Positions 23,326 through 32,150 of a stretch of DNA of 64,000 bases are shown piece after piece. The notes below the pieces were generated by a model that ran no database searches, was not told the DNA's origin, and saw nothing but the letters and a program-made list of their open reading frames with translations. Each line of letters starts with the position of its first letter. Within the stretch, counting starts at the first letter, position 1. The DNA is from JBDOQU01 sp039839375. GTDB taxonomy: Bacteria > Pseudomonadota > Alphaproteobacteria > DSM-16000 > Inquilinaceae. The DNA lies in contig NZ_JBDOQU010000004.1 of assembly GCF_039839375.1 (NCBI RefSeq), positions 124,001-188,000 on the forward strand, in the 5' to 3' direction. The position numbers were made by a program, and so were the translations under genes.

Positions 23326-25227
23326 TCATCCGGCACGATTACCATAGCCGACCTTCGCCAGCGCTTCCTCGACCTCTCCCAATATCGCCGGATCGTCGAT
23401 GGTCGCGGGGGCGGTGTAGTTCTCCCGGTCGGCGATCTTCTTCATGGTGCCGCGCAGCACCTTGCCCGACCGCGTCTTGGGCAGCCGATCCACGACCACG
23501 GCGGACTTGAAGGCCGCGACCGGGCCGATCTTGTCGCGGACCGACTGGACCACCTCCGCCACGATCTCCCCGTGCGGCCGGTCGACGCCGCTCTTCAGCA
23601 CCAGCAGCCCGACGGGAAGCTGTCCCTTCAGATCGTCGGCCGCGCCGATGACGGCGCATTCCGCGACGGCGGGATGGGCGGCCAGGATCTCCTCCATCGC
23701 GCCGGTCGACAGGCGATGGCCGGCGACATTGATGACATCGTCGACCCTGGCCATGATGTGGACATAGCCGTCCTCGTCCACGAAACCGGCGTCGCCGGTC
23801 TTGTAGTAGCCCGGGAACTCCGTGAGATAGGCCTGCCGGTAGCGTTCGTCCGCCTGCCACAGGGTGGGGAAGGCGCCCGGCGGCAGCGGCAGCTTGCAGA
23901 CCAGCGATCCCACGTCGCCGCGGCTGACCTCCTTTCCGTCCGGGGCCAGCGCCTTGATGTCCCACCCCGGCAGCGCCTTGGTGGCCGATCCGGGCTTGAT
24001 CGGGAAGCGTTCGATGCCCAGCGGATTGCCGGTCATCGGCCAGCCCGTCTCCGTCTGCCACCAATGGTCGATCACGGGCACGCCCAGCATCTCCTCCGCC
24101 CAGGCGATGGTCGCCGGGTCCGACCGTTCGCCGGCCAGGAACAGGGCGCGGAAGCCGCCAAGGTCGTAGCTCTTCAGCAGCGCGCCGTCGGGGTCTTCCT
24201 TCTTGATCGCGCGGAAGGCGGTGGGCGCGGTGAACAGGGTCACCGCCTTGTGGTCGCGGATCACTCGCCAGAATGCGCCGGCGTCCGGCGTCCCGACCGG
24301 CTTGCCTTCATAGAGGACCGTGGTGCAGCCGGCCATCAGCGGCGCGTAGACGATATAGGAATGGCCGACCACCCAGCCCACGTCCGAAGCGGTCCAGAAG
24401 ACCTCCCCCGGCTTGATGTCGAAGAAATATTTCATGGTCCAGGTCAGCGCCACGGCATGGCCGCCATTGTCGCGGACCACGCCCTTGGGCTGCCCCGTCG
24501 TGCCGGAGGTGTAGAGGATATAGAGCGGATCGGTCGCCGCCACCGGGACGCAAGGGTGCGGTTCGGCGTGCGCCGTCAGAGCCTCCCAGTCATGGTCGCG
24601 GCCGGGCGTCAGCGCCGCCTCCTGCTGCGGCCGCTGGGCGATGACGCAGGCTTCCGGCTTGTGCGTCGCCTGGGCTATGGCGGCATCCAGCATCGGCTTG
24701 TAGGGGATCACCCGCTTGCCCTCGATCCCGCAGGAGGCCGACACGATCGCCTTGGGCTTGGCGTCGTCGATCCGCGTCGCCAGCTCATTGGCCGCGAAAC
24801 CGCCGAAGACGACCGAATGGATCGCGCCCAGCCGCGCGCAGGCCAGCATCGCGATCACCGCCTGGGGGATCATCGGCATATAGAGGACGACCCGGTCGCC
24901 CTTCGCGACCCCCAGCCCGGCCAGCGCGCCGGCGAAGCGGGCGACCTTGTCGGTCAGTTCGGCATAGGTGAAGTGCTCCACCGCGCCGGTTACCGCGCTG
25001 TCGTAGATCAGCGCGGTGCGCCCGCCGTTCCCGGCCTCGACATGCCGGTCCAGCGCGTTGTGGCAGGTGTTCAGTTCCCCGCCGGCGAACCAGCGGTAGA
25101 AGGGCGCGCGGCTGTCGTCCAGCACGCGATCCCATTTTCGGGTCCAGTCGATCGCCTCGGCCGCCTCGGCCCAGAATCCTTCCGGGTCGGCCAGCGACCG
25201 GCCATGCATCTCGTCGTAACGCCCCAT
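23326..25227 (-). CDS. prpE: Propionyl-CoA synthetase
   Basis: A 633-residue AMP-forming acyl-CoA synthetase of the acetate/propionate type. The P-loop ILYTSGTTGQPKGVV lies near residue 235, and the substrate-pocket motif reads DHWWQTETGWPM, the form typical of propionate enzymes. The adenylation hinge and YYKTGDAGFVDEDGYVHIMARVDD are conserved, and the catalytic Lys stands in RSGKVLRG near the end. It activates propionate (and probably acetate, more weakly) with ATP and CoA. It stands alone, divergent from a second acyl-CoA ligase gene. Acetyl-CoA synthetase is the alternative reading. Confidence 0.87.
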   Translation of the reverse strand: MGRYDEMHGRSLADPEGFWAEAAEAIDWTRKWDRVLDDSRAPFYRWFAGGELNTCHNALDRHVEAGNGGRTALIYDSAVTGAVEHFTYAELTDKVARFAGALAGLGVAKGDRVVLYMPMIPQAVIAMLACARLGAIHSVVFGGFAANELATRIDDAKPKAIVSASCGIEGKRVIPYKPMLDAAIAQATHKPEACVIAQRPQQEAALTPGRDHDWEALTAHAEPHPCVPVAATDPLYILYTSGTTGQPKGVVRDNGGHAVALTWTMKYFFDIKPGEVFWTASDVGWVVGHSYIVYAPLMAGCTTVLYEGKPVGTPDAGAFWRVIRDHKAVTLFTAPTAFRAIKKEDPDGALLKSYDLGGFRALFLAGERSDPATIAWAEEMLGVPVIDHWWQTETGWPMTGNPLGIERFPIKPGSATKALPGWDIKALAPDGKEVSRGDVGSLVCKLPLPPGAFPTLWQADERYRQAYLTEFPGYYKTGDAGFVDEDGYVHIMARVDDVINVAGHRLSTGAMEEILAAHPAVAECAVIGAADDLKGQLPVGLLVLKSGVDRPHGEIVAEVVQSVRDKIGPVAAFKSAVVVDRLPKTRSGKVLRGTMKKIADRENYTAPATIDDPAILGEVEEALAKVGYGNRAG

Positions 25228-25394
25228 TGCTCTGGTTCTTCCTCCCGGTTTGGCGGGCCCTCTGAAAGGCCTCTTCTCTTCCGGATCGAGTGTGCGACAG
25301 CGGGGGCAGGGTTGGCAAACTCCGCCGATTGACGCCGGGATGTAGCGCGCTACGCTCTGGCGGCGAAAGAAGGGAAGGGGAGGACGATCAGCCG

Positions 25395-27023
25395 ATGACA
25401 GAGGGCAGCGCCTATGACCGCGATCTCGACCGCAATCCGGCGAACCATGTCCCGCTGAGCCCGCTTTCCTTCCTGCCCCGGACGGCCTCCGTCTTCCCGG
25501 ACCGGACGGCAGTGATCCACGGGTCCGTCCGGCGAAGCTGGGCCGAAACTTATGCGCGGTGCCGGCGGCTGGCTTCGGCCCTGGCGGCGCGGGGGATCGG
25601 CGTCGGCGACACCGTCACGGTGATGGCGCCCAACATCCCGGCGCTGTTCGAGTCGCATTTCGGCGTGCCGATGGCCGGCGCGGTGCTGAACGCGCTCAAC
25701 ATCCGTCTGGACCCGGCCGGCATCGCCTTCATCCTCGACCATAGCGAGACGCGGGTGCTGATCGTCGACGGGGAGTTCGCCGACACGGTCGAACGGGCGC
25801 TCGACCTGGCGACCGTCAGGCCGCTGGTCGTCGACATCGACGACCAGCTGTTCCCCGAGGGGAGGCGCATCGGCGCCCTGACCTATGACGATCTGCTGGC
25901 GGAAGGCGACCCGGAGGCCGGCTGGGCGCCGCCGGACGATGAATGGCGCGCGATCTCGCTCAACTACACCTCCGGCACCACCGGCGATCCCAAGGGCGTC
26001 GTCTACCATCATCGCGGCGCTTATCTGAACGCGGTCGGCAATTCGATGGTCTGGGCGATGCCGCACCACCCGGTCTATCTCTGGACCCTGCCGATGTTCC
26101 ACTGCAACGGCTGGTGCTTCCCCTGGACCGTGACGGCGATGGCGGGAACCCATGTCTGTCTTCGCCGGGTGGAGGCCGGCGCGATCTACGATGCGATCGC
26201 CGACCACAAGGTCACCCATCTCTGCGGCGCGCCGATCGTGATGGGGCTGATCCTGAACGCGGCCGATGACAAGCGCCGGATCTTCGACCACAAGGTGGCG
26301 ATGATGACCGCCGCCTCCGCCCCACCGGCGGCGGTGATCGAGGGCATGGAGGCTCTGGGCTTCTCCATCACCCATGTCTACGGACTGACGGAAGTCTACG
26401 GCCCCGCCGTCGTCTGCGCCTGGCATGAGGAATGGGACGCGCTGCCGATGGCGGAGCAGGCGCGTTTCAAGGCCCGGCAGGGCGTGCCCTATCCGGTGCA
26501 GGAAGGGCTGATGGTCGCGGACGCGGAGACGATGGAACCCGTGCCGCCGGACGGCGAGACGATGGGCGAGGTCTTCATGCGCGGCAATATCGTCATGAAG
26601 GGCTACCTGAAGAACCCGACGGCGACGAAGGCCGCCTTCAGGGGCGGCTGGTTCCGCACCGGCGATCTCGGAATCGCCCATCCCAACGGCTATATCGAAC
26701 TGAAGGACCGGTCGAAGGACATCATCATCTCCGGCGGGGAGAACATCTCGACGATCGAGGTCGAAGGCGCGCTCTACCGTCATCCGGCGGTGATGGAGGC
26801 GGCGGTGGTCGCCCGGCCGGATGAGAAATGGGGCGAAAGCCCGTGCGCCTTCGTCACCCTGAAGCCGGGCCGCACGGCGACGGAGGAAGAACTGATCGCC
26901 TTCTGTCGCGAAAACCTGGCCCACTACAAATGCCCCAGGACCATCGTCTTCGGCGATCTGCCCAAGACCTCCACCGGCAAGGTCCAGAAATTCATCCTGA
27001 GGGAGCAGGCGAAGGGGCTTTGA
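25395..27023 (+). CDS. Acyl-CoA synthetase (AlkK/DmdB-like)
   Basis: A 542-residue AMP-binding ligase. The P-loop LNYTSGTTGDPKGVVYHHRG (about residues 190-209), the LPMFHCNGWCFPW motif (about 238-250), VYGLTEVYGP, GWFRTGDLGIAHPNGYIELKD and the terminal KTSTGKVQKF with the catalytic Lys are all intact. This form is common to medium-chain fatty acid ligases and to 3-methylmercaptopropionyl-CoA ligases; the substrate cannot be separated by eye. The ATG at 25395 is preceded by a GGGGAGGA site. It starts 167 bases from divergent prpE. Confidence 0.85.
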   Translation: MTEGSAYDRDLDRNPANHVPLSPLSFLPRTASVFPDRTAVIHGSVRRSWAETYARCRRLASALAARGIGVGDTVTVMAPNIPALFESHFGVPMAGAVLNALNIRLDPAGIAFILDHSETRVLIVDGEFADTVERALDLATVRPLVVDIDDQLFPEGRRIGALTYDDLLAEGDPEAGWAPPDDEWRAISLNYTSGTTGDPKGVVYHHRGAYLNAVGNSMVWAMPHHPVYLWTLPMFHCNGWCFPWTVTAMAGTHVCLRRVEAGAIYDAIADHKVTHLCGAPIVMGLILNAADDKRRIFDHKVAMMTAASAPPAAVIEGMEALGFSITHVYGLTEVYGPAVVCAWHEEWDALPMAEQARFKARQGVPYPVQEGLMVADAETMEPVPPDGETMGEVFMRGNIVMKGYLKNPTATKAAFRGGWFRTGDLGIAHPNGYIELKDRSKDIIISGGENISTIEVEGALYRHPAVMEAAVVARPDEKWGESPCAFVTLKPGRTATEEELIAFCRENLAHYKCPRTIVFGDLPKTSTGKVQKFILREQAKGL

Positions 27024-27036
27024 AACCGCCTTCCTT

Positions 27037-27096
27037 CCTCATGGTGAGCCCGTCGAACTATTCGGGCAGAGACCCTTCGACGGGCTCGCCATGAGG
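27037..27096. repeat. Inverted repeat, family C
   Basis: A 21-bp arm beginning CCTCATGGTGAGCCCGTCGA (27037-27057) is matched in inverted orientation at 27076-27096 with one G-T change. A degenerate member lies at 55442-55508. It follows the acyl-CoA ligase stop and may act as a transcript 3' structure. Confidence 0.8.
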
Positions 27097-27122
27097 GGAA
27101 GAAGCGAAGACTTTCCCTTCTT

Positions 27123-27243
27123 CGTCATTCCGGACTTGATCCGGAATCCATGGGCCGTCGCCGCTTCACCGGCGGCGAAGGACCGGGCGCGGTCCCGAAT
27201 TCCATCGACATCCTATGGATGCTGGATCAAGTCCAGCATGACG
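27123..27243. repeat. Dispersed intergenic repeat, family B
   Basis: Begins CGTCATTCCGGACTTGATCC and ends GGATCAAGTCCAGCATGACG, giving nested inverted arms around a variable middle. Other copies start at 29648, 41503, 55154 and 55344. It lies between the acyl-CoA ligase and rpmE. No gene is seen inside. Confidence 0.9.
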
Positions 27244-27307
27244 ATAATTCCACCCGACTTCCTGAACGCAATCGGCATCGAACGGGAAGTCTGTTTCCGC
27301 AGGACAT

Positions 27308-27343
27308 CCGCGCAAAACAAAAGGACGCCGAAAGGCGTCCTTT
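27308..27343 (-). terminator. Intrinsic terminator of rpmE
   Basis: A 10-bp stem, AAAGGACGCC with GGCGTCCTTT, and a four-base loop at 27320-27343. On the minus strand it is followed by TGTTTTGCG. It lies 25 bases past the rpmE stop. Confidence 0.85.
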
Positions 27344-27368
27344 GTCCGTATCGCGCGGGAGTGCGCGG

Positions 27369-27590
27369 TTACTTGATGCCGAAGCCCTTGAAGCGCTGGT
27401 TGAACTTCGCGACCTGGCCGCCCCGATCCGACAGGCGGTGGACACCGGTCCAGGCCGGGTGGGACTTCGGGTCGATGTCCAGGCGCATGCTGTCGCCCTC
27501 CGCGCCCCAGGTGGTGCGCGTCTTGAACTCCGTGCCATCGGTCATGATGACCGTGATCTCATGGTACTCGGGGTGGATGTCGGCTTTCAT
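27369..27590 (-). CDS. rpmE: 50S ribosomal protein L31
   Basis: A 73-residue L31 protein with the KADIHPEYHEITVIMTDGTE start, the HPAWTG motif near residue 44 and a KFNQRFKGFG end. It has no cysteines, so it is the zinc-independent form usual in alphaproteobacteria. The ATG at 27590 begins a typical L31; a huge in-frame reading that continues upstream is the antisense of the ABC exporter and is not real. A terminator follows at 27320-27343. Confidence 0.95.
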   Translation of the reverse strand: MKADIHPEYHEITVIMTDGTEFKTRTTWGAEGDSMRLDIDPKSHPAWTGVHRLSDRGGQVAKFNQRFKGFGIK

Positions 27591-27827
27591 GGCGCTCACG
27601 CTCCGGAAAATCAGGCGCGGTGTATAGCGAAGGCCGCCAGCGGATGCAACCCCGTTCTCCGCTTCGGGACGGGTGAGTCTCGCACCCGCGACGATGCGCC
27701 CCGCCCGCAGGGTGGCGGGTCGCTTGTTGGGGAAGATGACCGTTGCTATACCACGCCCGGCCGCTGGAACGGCCGGCAGGTCCGCAACCGGGTTGGCGCA
27801 AAGCTCTTGTTCCGTGAAAGCACCTAT

Positions 27828-29678
27828 ATGGAGGGCGATGCCCGGAAGCGCCGCCAGGACGGCGATGCGGGCCCGCGGCCCGGCCGCGCCGACCTGAAGC
27901 CACTGCGCCGCATCCTGCCCTATCTCGCGCCCTACAAGGCCGCCGTGGCGGGCGCGGTCGTGGCGCTGTCGGTCGCCGCCGGAACCGTTCTCGGCCTGGG
28001 GGCGGGCCTGCGCCTCCTGGTCGATCGCGGCTTCGCGGCCGGCGACGCCTCGCTGCTGAACGGCGCGCTCCTGGTGTTGCTCGGCGTGATCGTGGTGCTG
28101 GCCGCCTCCAGCTATGCGCGGTTCTACCTCGTCTCCTGGATCGGGGAACGGGTGATCGCCGATCTGCGCCGCGACGTCTACGACCATGTCGTGCGGCTGC
28201 ATACCGGCTTCTTCGAGACGAACCGGACGGCAGAGATCATCTCCCGGCTGACGGCCGACACCACGGTCCTCCAGGTTGTGATCGGGTCTTCCGCGTCGGT
28301 CTTCCTGCGCAATCTGCTGATGTTCCTCGGCGGCACCGTGCTGCTGGTCGTGACCAGCCCGAAGCTGACCGGCCTCGTCGCGCTCGTGGTGCCGCTGGTG
28401 GTCGTGCCCATCATCGTCTTCGGCCGGCAGGTGCGCGGGCTCAGCCGCGACAGCCAGGACCGTATCGCCGATATGGGCGCGACGGTGGACGAGACGCTCT
28501 ACGGCATCCGCACCGTCCAGGCCTTCGGGCGGGAGGGGCTGGAGCGAGACCGCTTCGCCGACAGGGTGGAGACCGCCTTCGCCACCTCCGTCCGCCGTAT
28601 CCGGGCCCGCGCGCTCCTGACCGCGATCGTCATCCTGATGGTGTTCGGCGCGGTCGGGATCATCCTCTGGATCGGCGGCCATGACGTGCTGTCCGGCCGG
28701 ATCACGCCGGGAGAGCTTTCCGCCTTCGTCTTCTATGCCGTGCTGGTCGCCGGCTCCGTCGGCGCGCTGTCGGAGGTGGTGGGCGACCTGCAACGGGCGG
28801 CGGGCGCGACAGAGCGGCTGTTCGGCCTGATGGAGACGCCGTCCGACATCACCGCGCCGGCAAGTCCGACGCGGCTGCCGACGCCGCCGCGCGGCGCGAT
28901 CGGTTTCGACGGCGTGTCCTTCCACTACCCTTCCCGGCCCGACCAGTCGGCGCTGGAGGATTTCACGCTGGATATCGCGCCGGGGGAAAGCGTCGCCCTG
29001 GTCGGCCCTTCCGGCGCCGGGAAGACCACCGTCTTCCAGCTCCTGCTCCGGTTCTACGATCCCCAGGCCGGATCGATCCGTATGGATGGGATCGACATCC
29101 GCGACGCCGATCCGGCCGATCTCCGCTCCCGCATCGGGCTCGTTCCGCAGGACCCGACCATCTTCTCGACCAGCGCGTGGGAGAACATCCGCTACGGCCG
29201 GCCAGACGCCAGCGATGCCGAGGTCAGCAAGGCGGCGGAGGCGGCGCACGCGCTGGAGTTCATCGAGGCGCTGCCCGAAGGCTTCTCCACATATCTGGGG
29301 GAGAGGGGGGTGCGCCTCTCCGGCGGCCAGCGGCAGCGGATCGCCATCGCCCGCGCGATCCTCCGCGACCCGGTGGTGCTGCTGCTGGACGAGGCGACCA
29401 GCGCACTGGACGCCGAAAGCGAGCGGCTGGTGCAGGACGCGCTGACCCGCCTGATGGCCGACCGCACGACGCTGGTCATCGCCCACCGGCTGGCGACCGT
29501 CCAGAATGTCGACCGCATCGCCGTGCTGGATCAGGGCCGGCTGGTAGCGGCCGGCGCCCATGACGCCCTGATGGCCGAAGGCGGCCTCTACGCCCGCCTC
29601 GCCGCCCTCCAGTTCGATGCAGCCAGAGGCGCGCACCCTCCCTCGTACGTCATTCCGGACTTGATCCGGAATCCATAG
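27828..29678 (+). CDS. ABC exporter, fused permease and ATPase
   Basis: A 616-residue half-exporter of the MsbA/multidrug type. About six membrane segments span residues 35-320, and the ATPase domain follows with Walker A GPSGAGKTT, signature LSGGQRQRIAIARA and Walker B VVLLLDEATSALD. It should work as a homodimer to export a lipid or hydrophobic compound. The ATG at 27828 is the best start before the first membrane segment. The last residues, VIPDLIRNP, and the stop are encoded by a family B repeat, so the natural C-terminus has been replaced or extended. Confidence 0.9.
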   Translation: MEGDARKRRQDGDAGPRPGRADLKPLRRILPYLAPYKAAVAGAVVALSVAAGTVLGLGAGLRLLVDRGFAAGDASLLNGALLVLLGVIVVLAASSYARFYLVSWIGERVIADLRRDVYDHVVRLHTGFFETNRTAEIISRLTADTTVLQVVIGSSASVFLRNLLMFLGGTVLLVVTSPKLTGLVALVVPLVVVPIIVFGRQVRGLSRDSQDRIADMGATVDETLYGIRTVQAFGREGLERDRFADRVETAFATSVRRIRARALLTAIVILMVFGAVGIILWIGGHDVLSGRITPGELSAFVFYAVLVAGSVGALSEVVGDLQRAAGATERLFGLMETPSDITAPASPTRLPTPPRGAIGFDGVSFHYPSRPDQSALEDFTLDIAPGESVALVGPSGAGKTTVFQLLLRFYDPQAGSIRMDGIDIRDADPADLRSRIGLVPQDPTIFSTSAWENIRYGRPDASDAEVSKAAEAAHALEFIEALPEGFSTYLGERGVRLSGGQRQRIAIARAILRDPVVLLLDEATSALDAESERLVQDALTRLMADRTTLVIAHRLATVQNVDRIAVLDQGRLVAAGAHDALMAEGGLYARLAALQFDAARGAHPPSYVIPDLIRNP

Positions 29679-29767
29679 GCCCTTGCCGCCTCGCCGATGG
29701 TGAGGAAACGGGCGCGATCTGTCGTTCACCGACGCCGCACGGATACTGGATCAAGTCCAGCATGACG
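29648..29767. repeat. Dispersed repeat, family B, overlapping the exporter 3' end
   Basis: Starts inside the ABC exporter gene with CGTCATTCCGGACTTGATCC and ends with GGATCAAGTCCAGCATGACG. The first 31 bases encode the last nine residues and the stop codon of the exporter. Confidence 0.9.
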
Positions 29768-29798
29768 GTTGTGAGAAGGAAGCCTCGGCCCCACCCCC

Positions 29799-30572
29799 TC
29801 AGTGCAGCGCGGCTTCTTCCTGCGTTGATTGCGCGCCCGGCTGCTTGCCCAGGATAATCATGCCCAGCACCTCGTCCTTGGTCACGTCCTGGGTCCGGCA
29901 GGTGCCGACCAGCTTGCCGTTCTTCATGACGCTGACCCGGTCGGAGAGGTCGAACACGTCGTGCAGATCGTGGCTGATGAGGAAGATGCCGATGCCTTCC
30001 TTCTTCAACTGGAGGATCAGCTCCGCCACCTGCTGGGTTTCCTGCGGGCCGAGCGCGGCCGTCGGCTCGTCCATGATCAGGATCTTGGCGTTGAAATGGA
30101 TCGCGCGGGCGATGGCGACGGACTGGCGCTGGCCGCCGGACAGCGCGCTGACCGGGGCCTTGAACTTCTTGAAGTTGGGGTTGAGGCGATTCATCACCTC
30201 CCGCGTCGCCGCCTCCATCGCGCCGTCGTCGAGCGTGCCCATCGGGCCCATGATCTCGCGACCCAGGAACAGGTTCCCGGCGGCGTCGATATTGTCCGCC
30301 AGCGCCAGCGTCTGATAGATCGTCTCGATCCCGTACTTCTTGGCGTCGCGCGGATTCTCGATGGTCGCGGGTTCGCCATTGATGAAGATCTGGCCGGCAT
30401 CGGGGCGGTAGGCCCCCGACAGCATCTTGATCAGCGTCGACTTGCCCGCGCCATTGTGGCCCAGCAGGCCCACGACCTCGCCCGGATGCAGGTCGACAGA
30501 CACCTTTTCGACCGCGTGGACGCCGCCGAAGCTGATCGACATGTCGCGCATTTCGACGAGGGGAGTGGTCAT
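29799..30572 (-). CDS. Sugar ABC transporter ATPase (XylG/FrcA type, single domain)
   Basis: A 257-residue ATPase with Walker A GHNGAGKST (about 38-46), signature LSGGQRQSVAIARA (about 144-157) and Walker B ILIMDEPTAALG. Unlike XylG or RbsA, which carry two ATPase domains, it has one, like FrcA-type subunits, and would act as a homodimer. It is the last gene of a three-gene importer set with the permease and the binding protein. The 43-base gap to the permease gene suggests one operon. Substrate is inferred from the binding protein. Confidence 0.88.
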   Translation of the reverse strand: MTTPLVEMRDMSISFGGVHAVEKVSVDLHPGEVVGLLGHNGAGKSTLIKMLSGAYRPDAGQIFINGEPATIENPRDAKKYGIETIYQTLALADNIDAAGNLFLGREIMGPMGTLDDGAMEAATREVMNRLNPNFKKFKAPVSALSGGQRQSVAIARAIHFNAKILIMDEPTAALGPQETQQVAELILQLKKEGIGIFLISHDLHDVFDLSDRVSVMKNGKLVGTCRTQDVTKDEVLGMIILGKQPGAQSTQEEAALH

Positions 30573-30615
30573 CGCTTTCCCGTCCTTGTCTGGATCAGCG
30601 GGAACGGCCGGCGGA

Positions 30616-32058
30616 TCACCGGCGCTTCCGCTGATAGACCGTATCGATATAGACCGCCGCGATCAGCACCAGCCCGATGACGATCTGCTGCAGCGGCGTG
30701 TCGATGTTCATGAGCAGCATGCCGCTCTGCAGGCTCTGCATCACCAGCGCGCCCAGCAGCGCCCCGACGATCGTGCCGACCCCGCCGGCCAGCGACGTGC
30801 CGCCGATCACCGCCGCCGCGATGGCGCTCAGCTCCAGAAGCGCGCCGGTGGCGTTCGCGCCGGCGTTCAGCCTCGCGGTCTGCACCGCACCGGCGATCGC
30901 CGCCAGCACGCCCATCAGCATGAAGACGTAGAGGATCACCCGCCGCGTGTTGACGCCGGCCAAGAGCGCCGCGTCCGGGTTGCCGCCGATGGCGAAGACG
31001 TAGCGGCCGAATTTCGTCCGTCCCGCCAGGAAGTTCATCGCCAGCGCGACGCCCAGCATGATCAGCACCGGGATCGGGATGCCCTGCGGAATGTCAGGCA
31101 GCCCTTCCCAATCCTGCAGCAGGCGGACCAGGTCGGCGCGGGAATCGGGAAGCTGGGCGATCATGCCCTCGGCTTCCGCCGGGAAGGTGGCGGCCAGGTC
31201 CTGGACCTTCGCCGAAACCTCGCCATCGCCCTCCGCGCCCTGAACCAGCTCCGCCACGATCTCCATCGCCACCGTGCGCTCCGGCCGGTATTGGGAGTTC
31301 ATAACCAGGACGAATCCGACCACGGCGACGATCCCCGCGCCGACCACCAGCAGTTCCGCCCAGACCGGCTTGGTCGGGAAGCCGTAGCGGCCGCGTAGCT
31401 GGCGCGCGCGCAGGGTGGAGGCCAGGAGGTAGAGGATAGCGATGGCGCCGACGGCCCAACTCCAGAACGCGCCGATCGACCCGTCGATGCCGCCGCCCAG
31501 AAGCTGGAACGTGTCGTCCATCGGCGCCACCGTCCGGCCGGAGGTGATCCACCATGCCGCGCCGCGCCAGATCAGCAGACCGCCCAGCGTCACGATGAAG
31601 GACGGCACCTTGCCGTAGGAGATCCAGAAGCCCTGCAACGCCCCGATCAGCGCGCCGCCGACGATGCCCGCGACCAGCGCCGCGATCCAGATGATCGGAT
31701 GGCCGTAGCCCAGATAGTTCGGCAGCCATTCGGTCTGGACCACCGCCATGACCATGCCCAGCACGCCCAGCACAGAGCCTACGGAAAGGTCGATGTTGCG
31801 GGTAACGATCACCAGCACCATGCCGGTCGCCACGATGGCGGTGACGGCGGTCTGGACCGACAGGTTCCAGAGGTTCCGGGCGGTCAGGAAGGTGCCGCCG
31901 GACAGGAAGTGGAACCCGATCCAGATCACGATCAGCGCCGCGGCCATGCCCAGCAGACGGGTGTCGATTTCAAGCGCGCCGATGAGATCGGCCGGCCGGC
32001 GGGAACCCCTGCCCAGGGATCGTCCGTTCCGGGGGCGGGCGGTGTCATTGCTGGTCAT
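30616..32058 (-). CDS. Sugar ABC transporter permease, XylH-like
   Basis: A 480-residue permease of the ribose/xylose (BPD_transp_2) family. The conserved LVIVTRNIDLSVGSVLGVLGM motif (split, about residues 82-102) and the ATGALLELSAIAAAVIGGTSLAGGVGT region (split, about 395-420) are diagnostic. It is longer than usual XylH proteins. A soluble, partly acidic stretch of about 80 residues (about 255-335), between two membrane segments, accounts for the difference. It works with the ATPase encoded downstream and the binding protein encoded upstream. Confidence 0.88.
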   Translation of the reverse strand: MTSNDTARPRNGRSLGRGSRRPADLIGALEIDTRLLGMAAALIVIWIGFHFLSGGTFLTARNLWNLSVQTAVTAIVATGMVLVIVTRNIDLSVGSVLGVLGMVMAVVQTEWLPNYLGYGHPIIWIAALVAGIVGGALIGALQGFWISYGKVPSFIVTLGGLLIWRGAAWWITSGRTVAPMDDTFQLLGGGIDGSIGAFWSWAVGAIAILYLLASTLRARQLRGRYGFPTKPVWAELLVVGAGIVAVVGFVLVMNSQYRPERTVAMEIVAELVQGAEGDGEVSAKVQDLAATFPAEAEGMIAQLPDSRADLVRLLQDWEGLPDIPQGIPIPVLIMLGVALAMNFLAGRTKFGRYVFAIGGNPDAALLAGVNTRRVILYVFMLMGVLAAIAGAVQTARLNAGANATGALLELSAIAAAVIGGTSLAGGVGTIVGALLGALVMQSLQSGMLLMNIDTPLQQIVIGLVLIAAVYIDTVYQRKRR

Positions 32059-32150
32059 ATTCGCGTCAACTCTCGTCCCGAAGGCGGAAGGACGCTCCCG
32101 CCGGAGGGCATGGAAGCCGCCCGGCGGGACGCATCTTCAGTGAGACGACC

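Noticed and set aside
25350..26924. A 524-residue minus-strand frame over the acyl-CoA ligase
   Set aside because: It is a shadow of a clear AMP-binding enzyme on the other strand, with low-complexity Arg/His/Asp content.
27591..29729. Minus-strand frame extending rpmE to 786 residues
   Set aside because: The extension is antisense to the ABC exporter and has no family similarity; L31 begins at the ATG at 27590.
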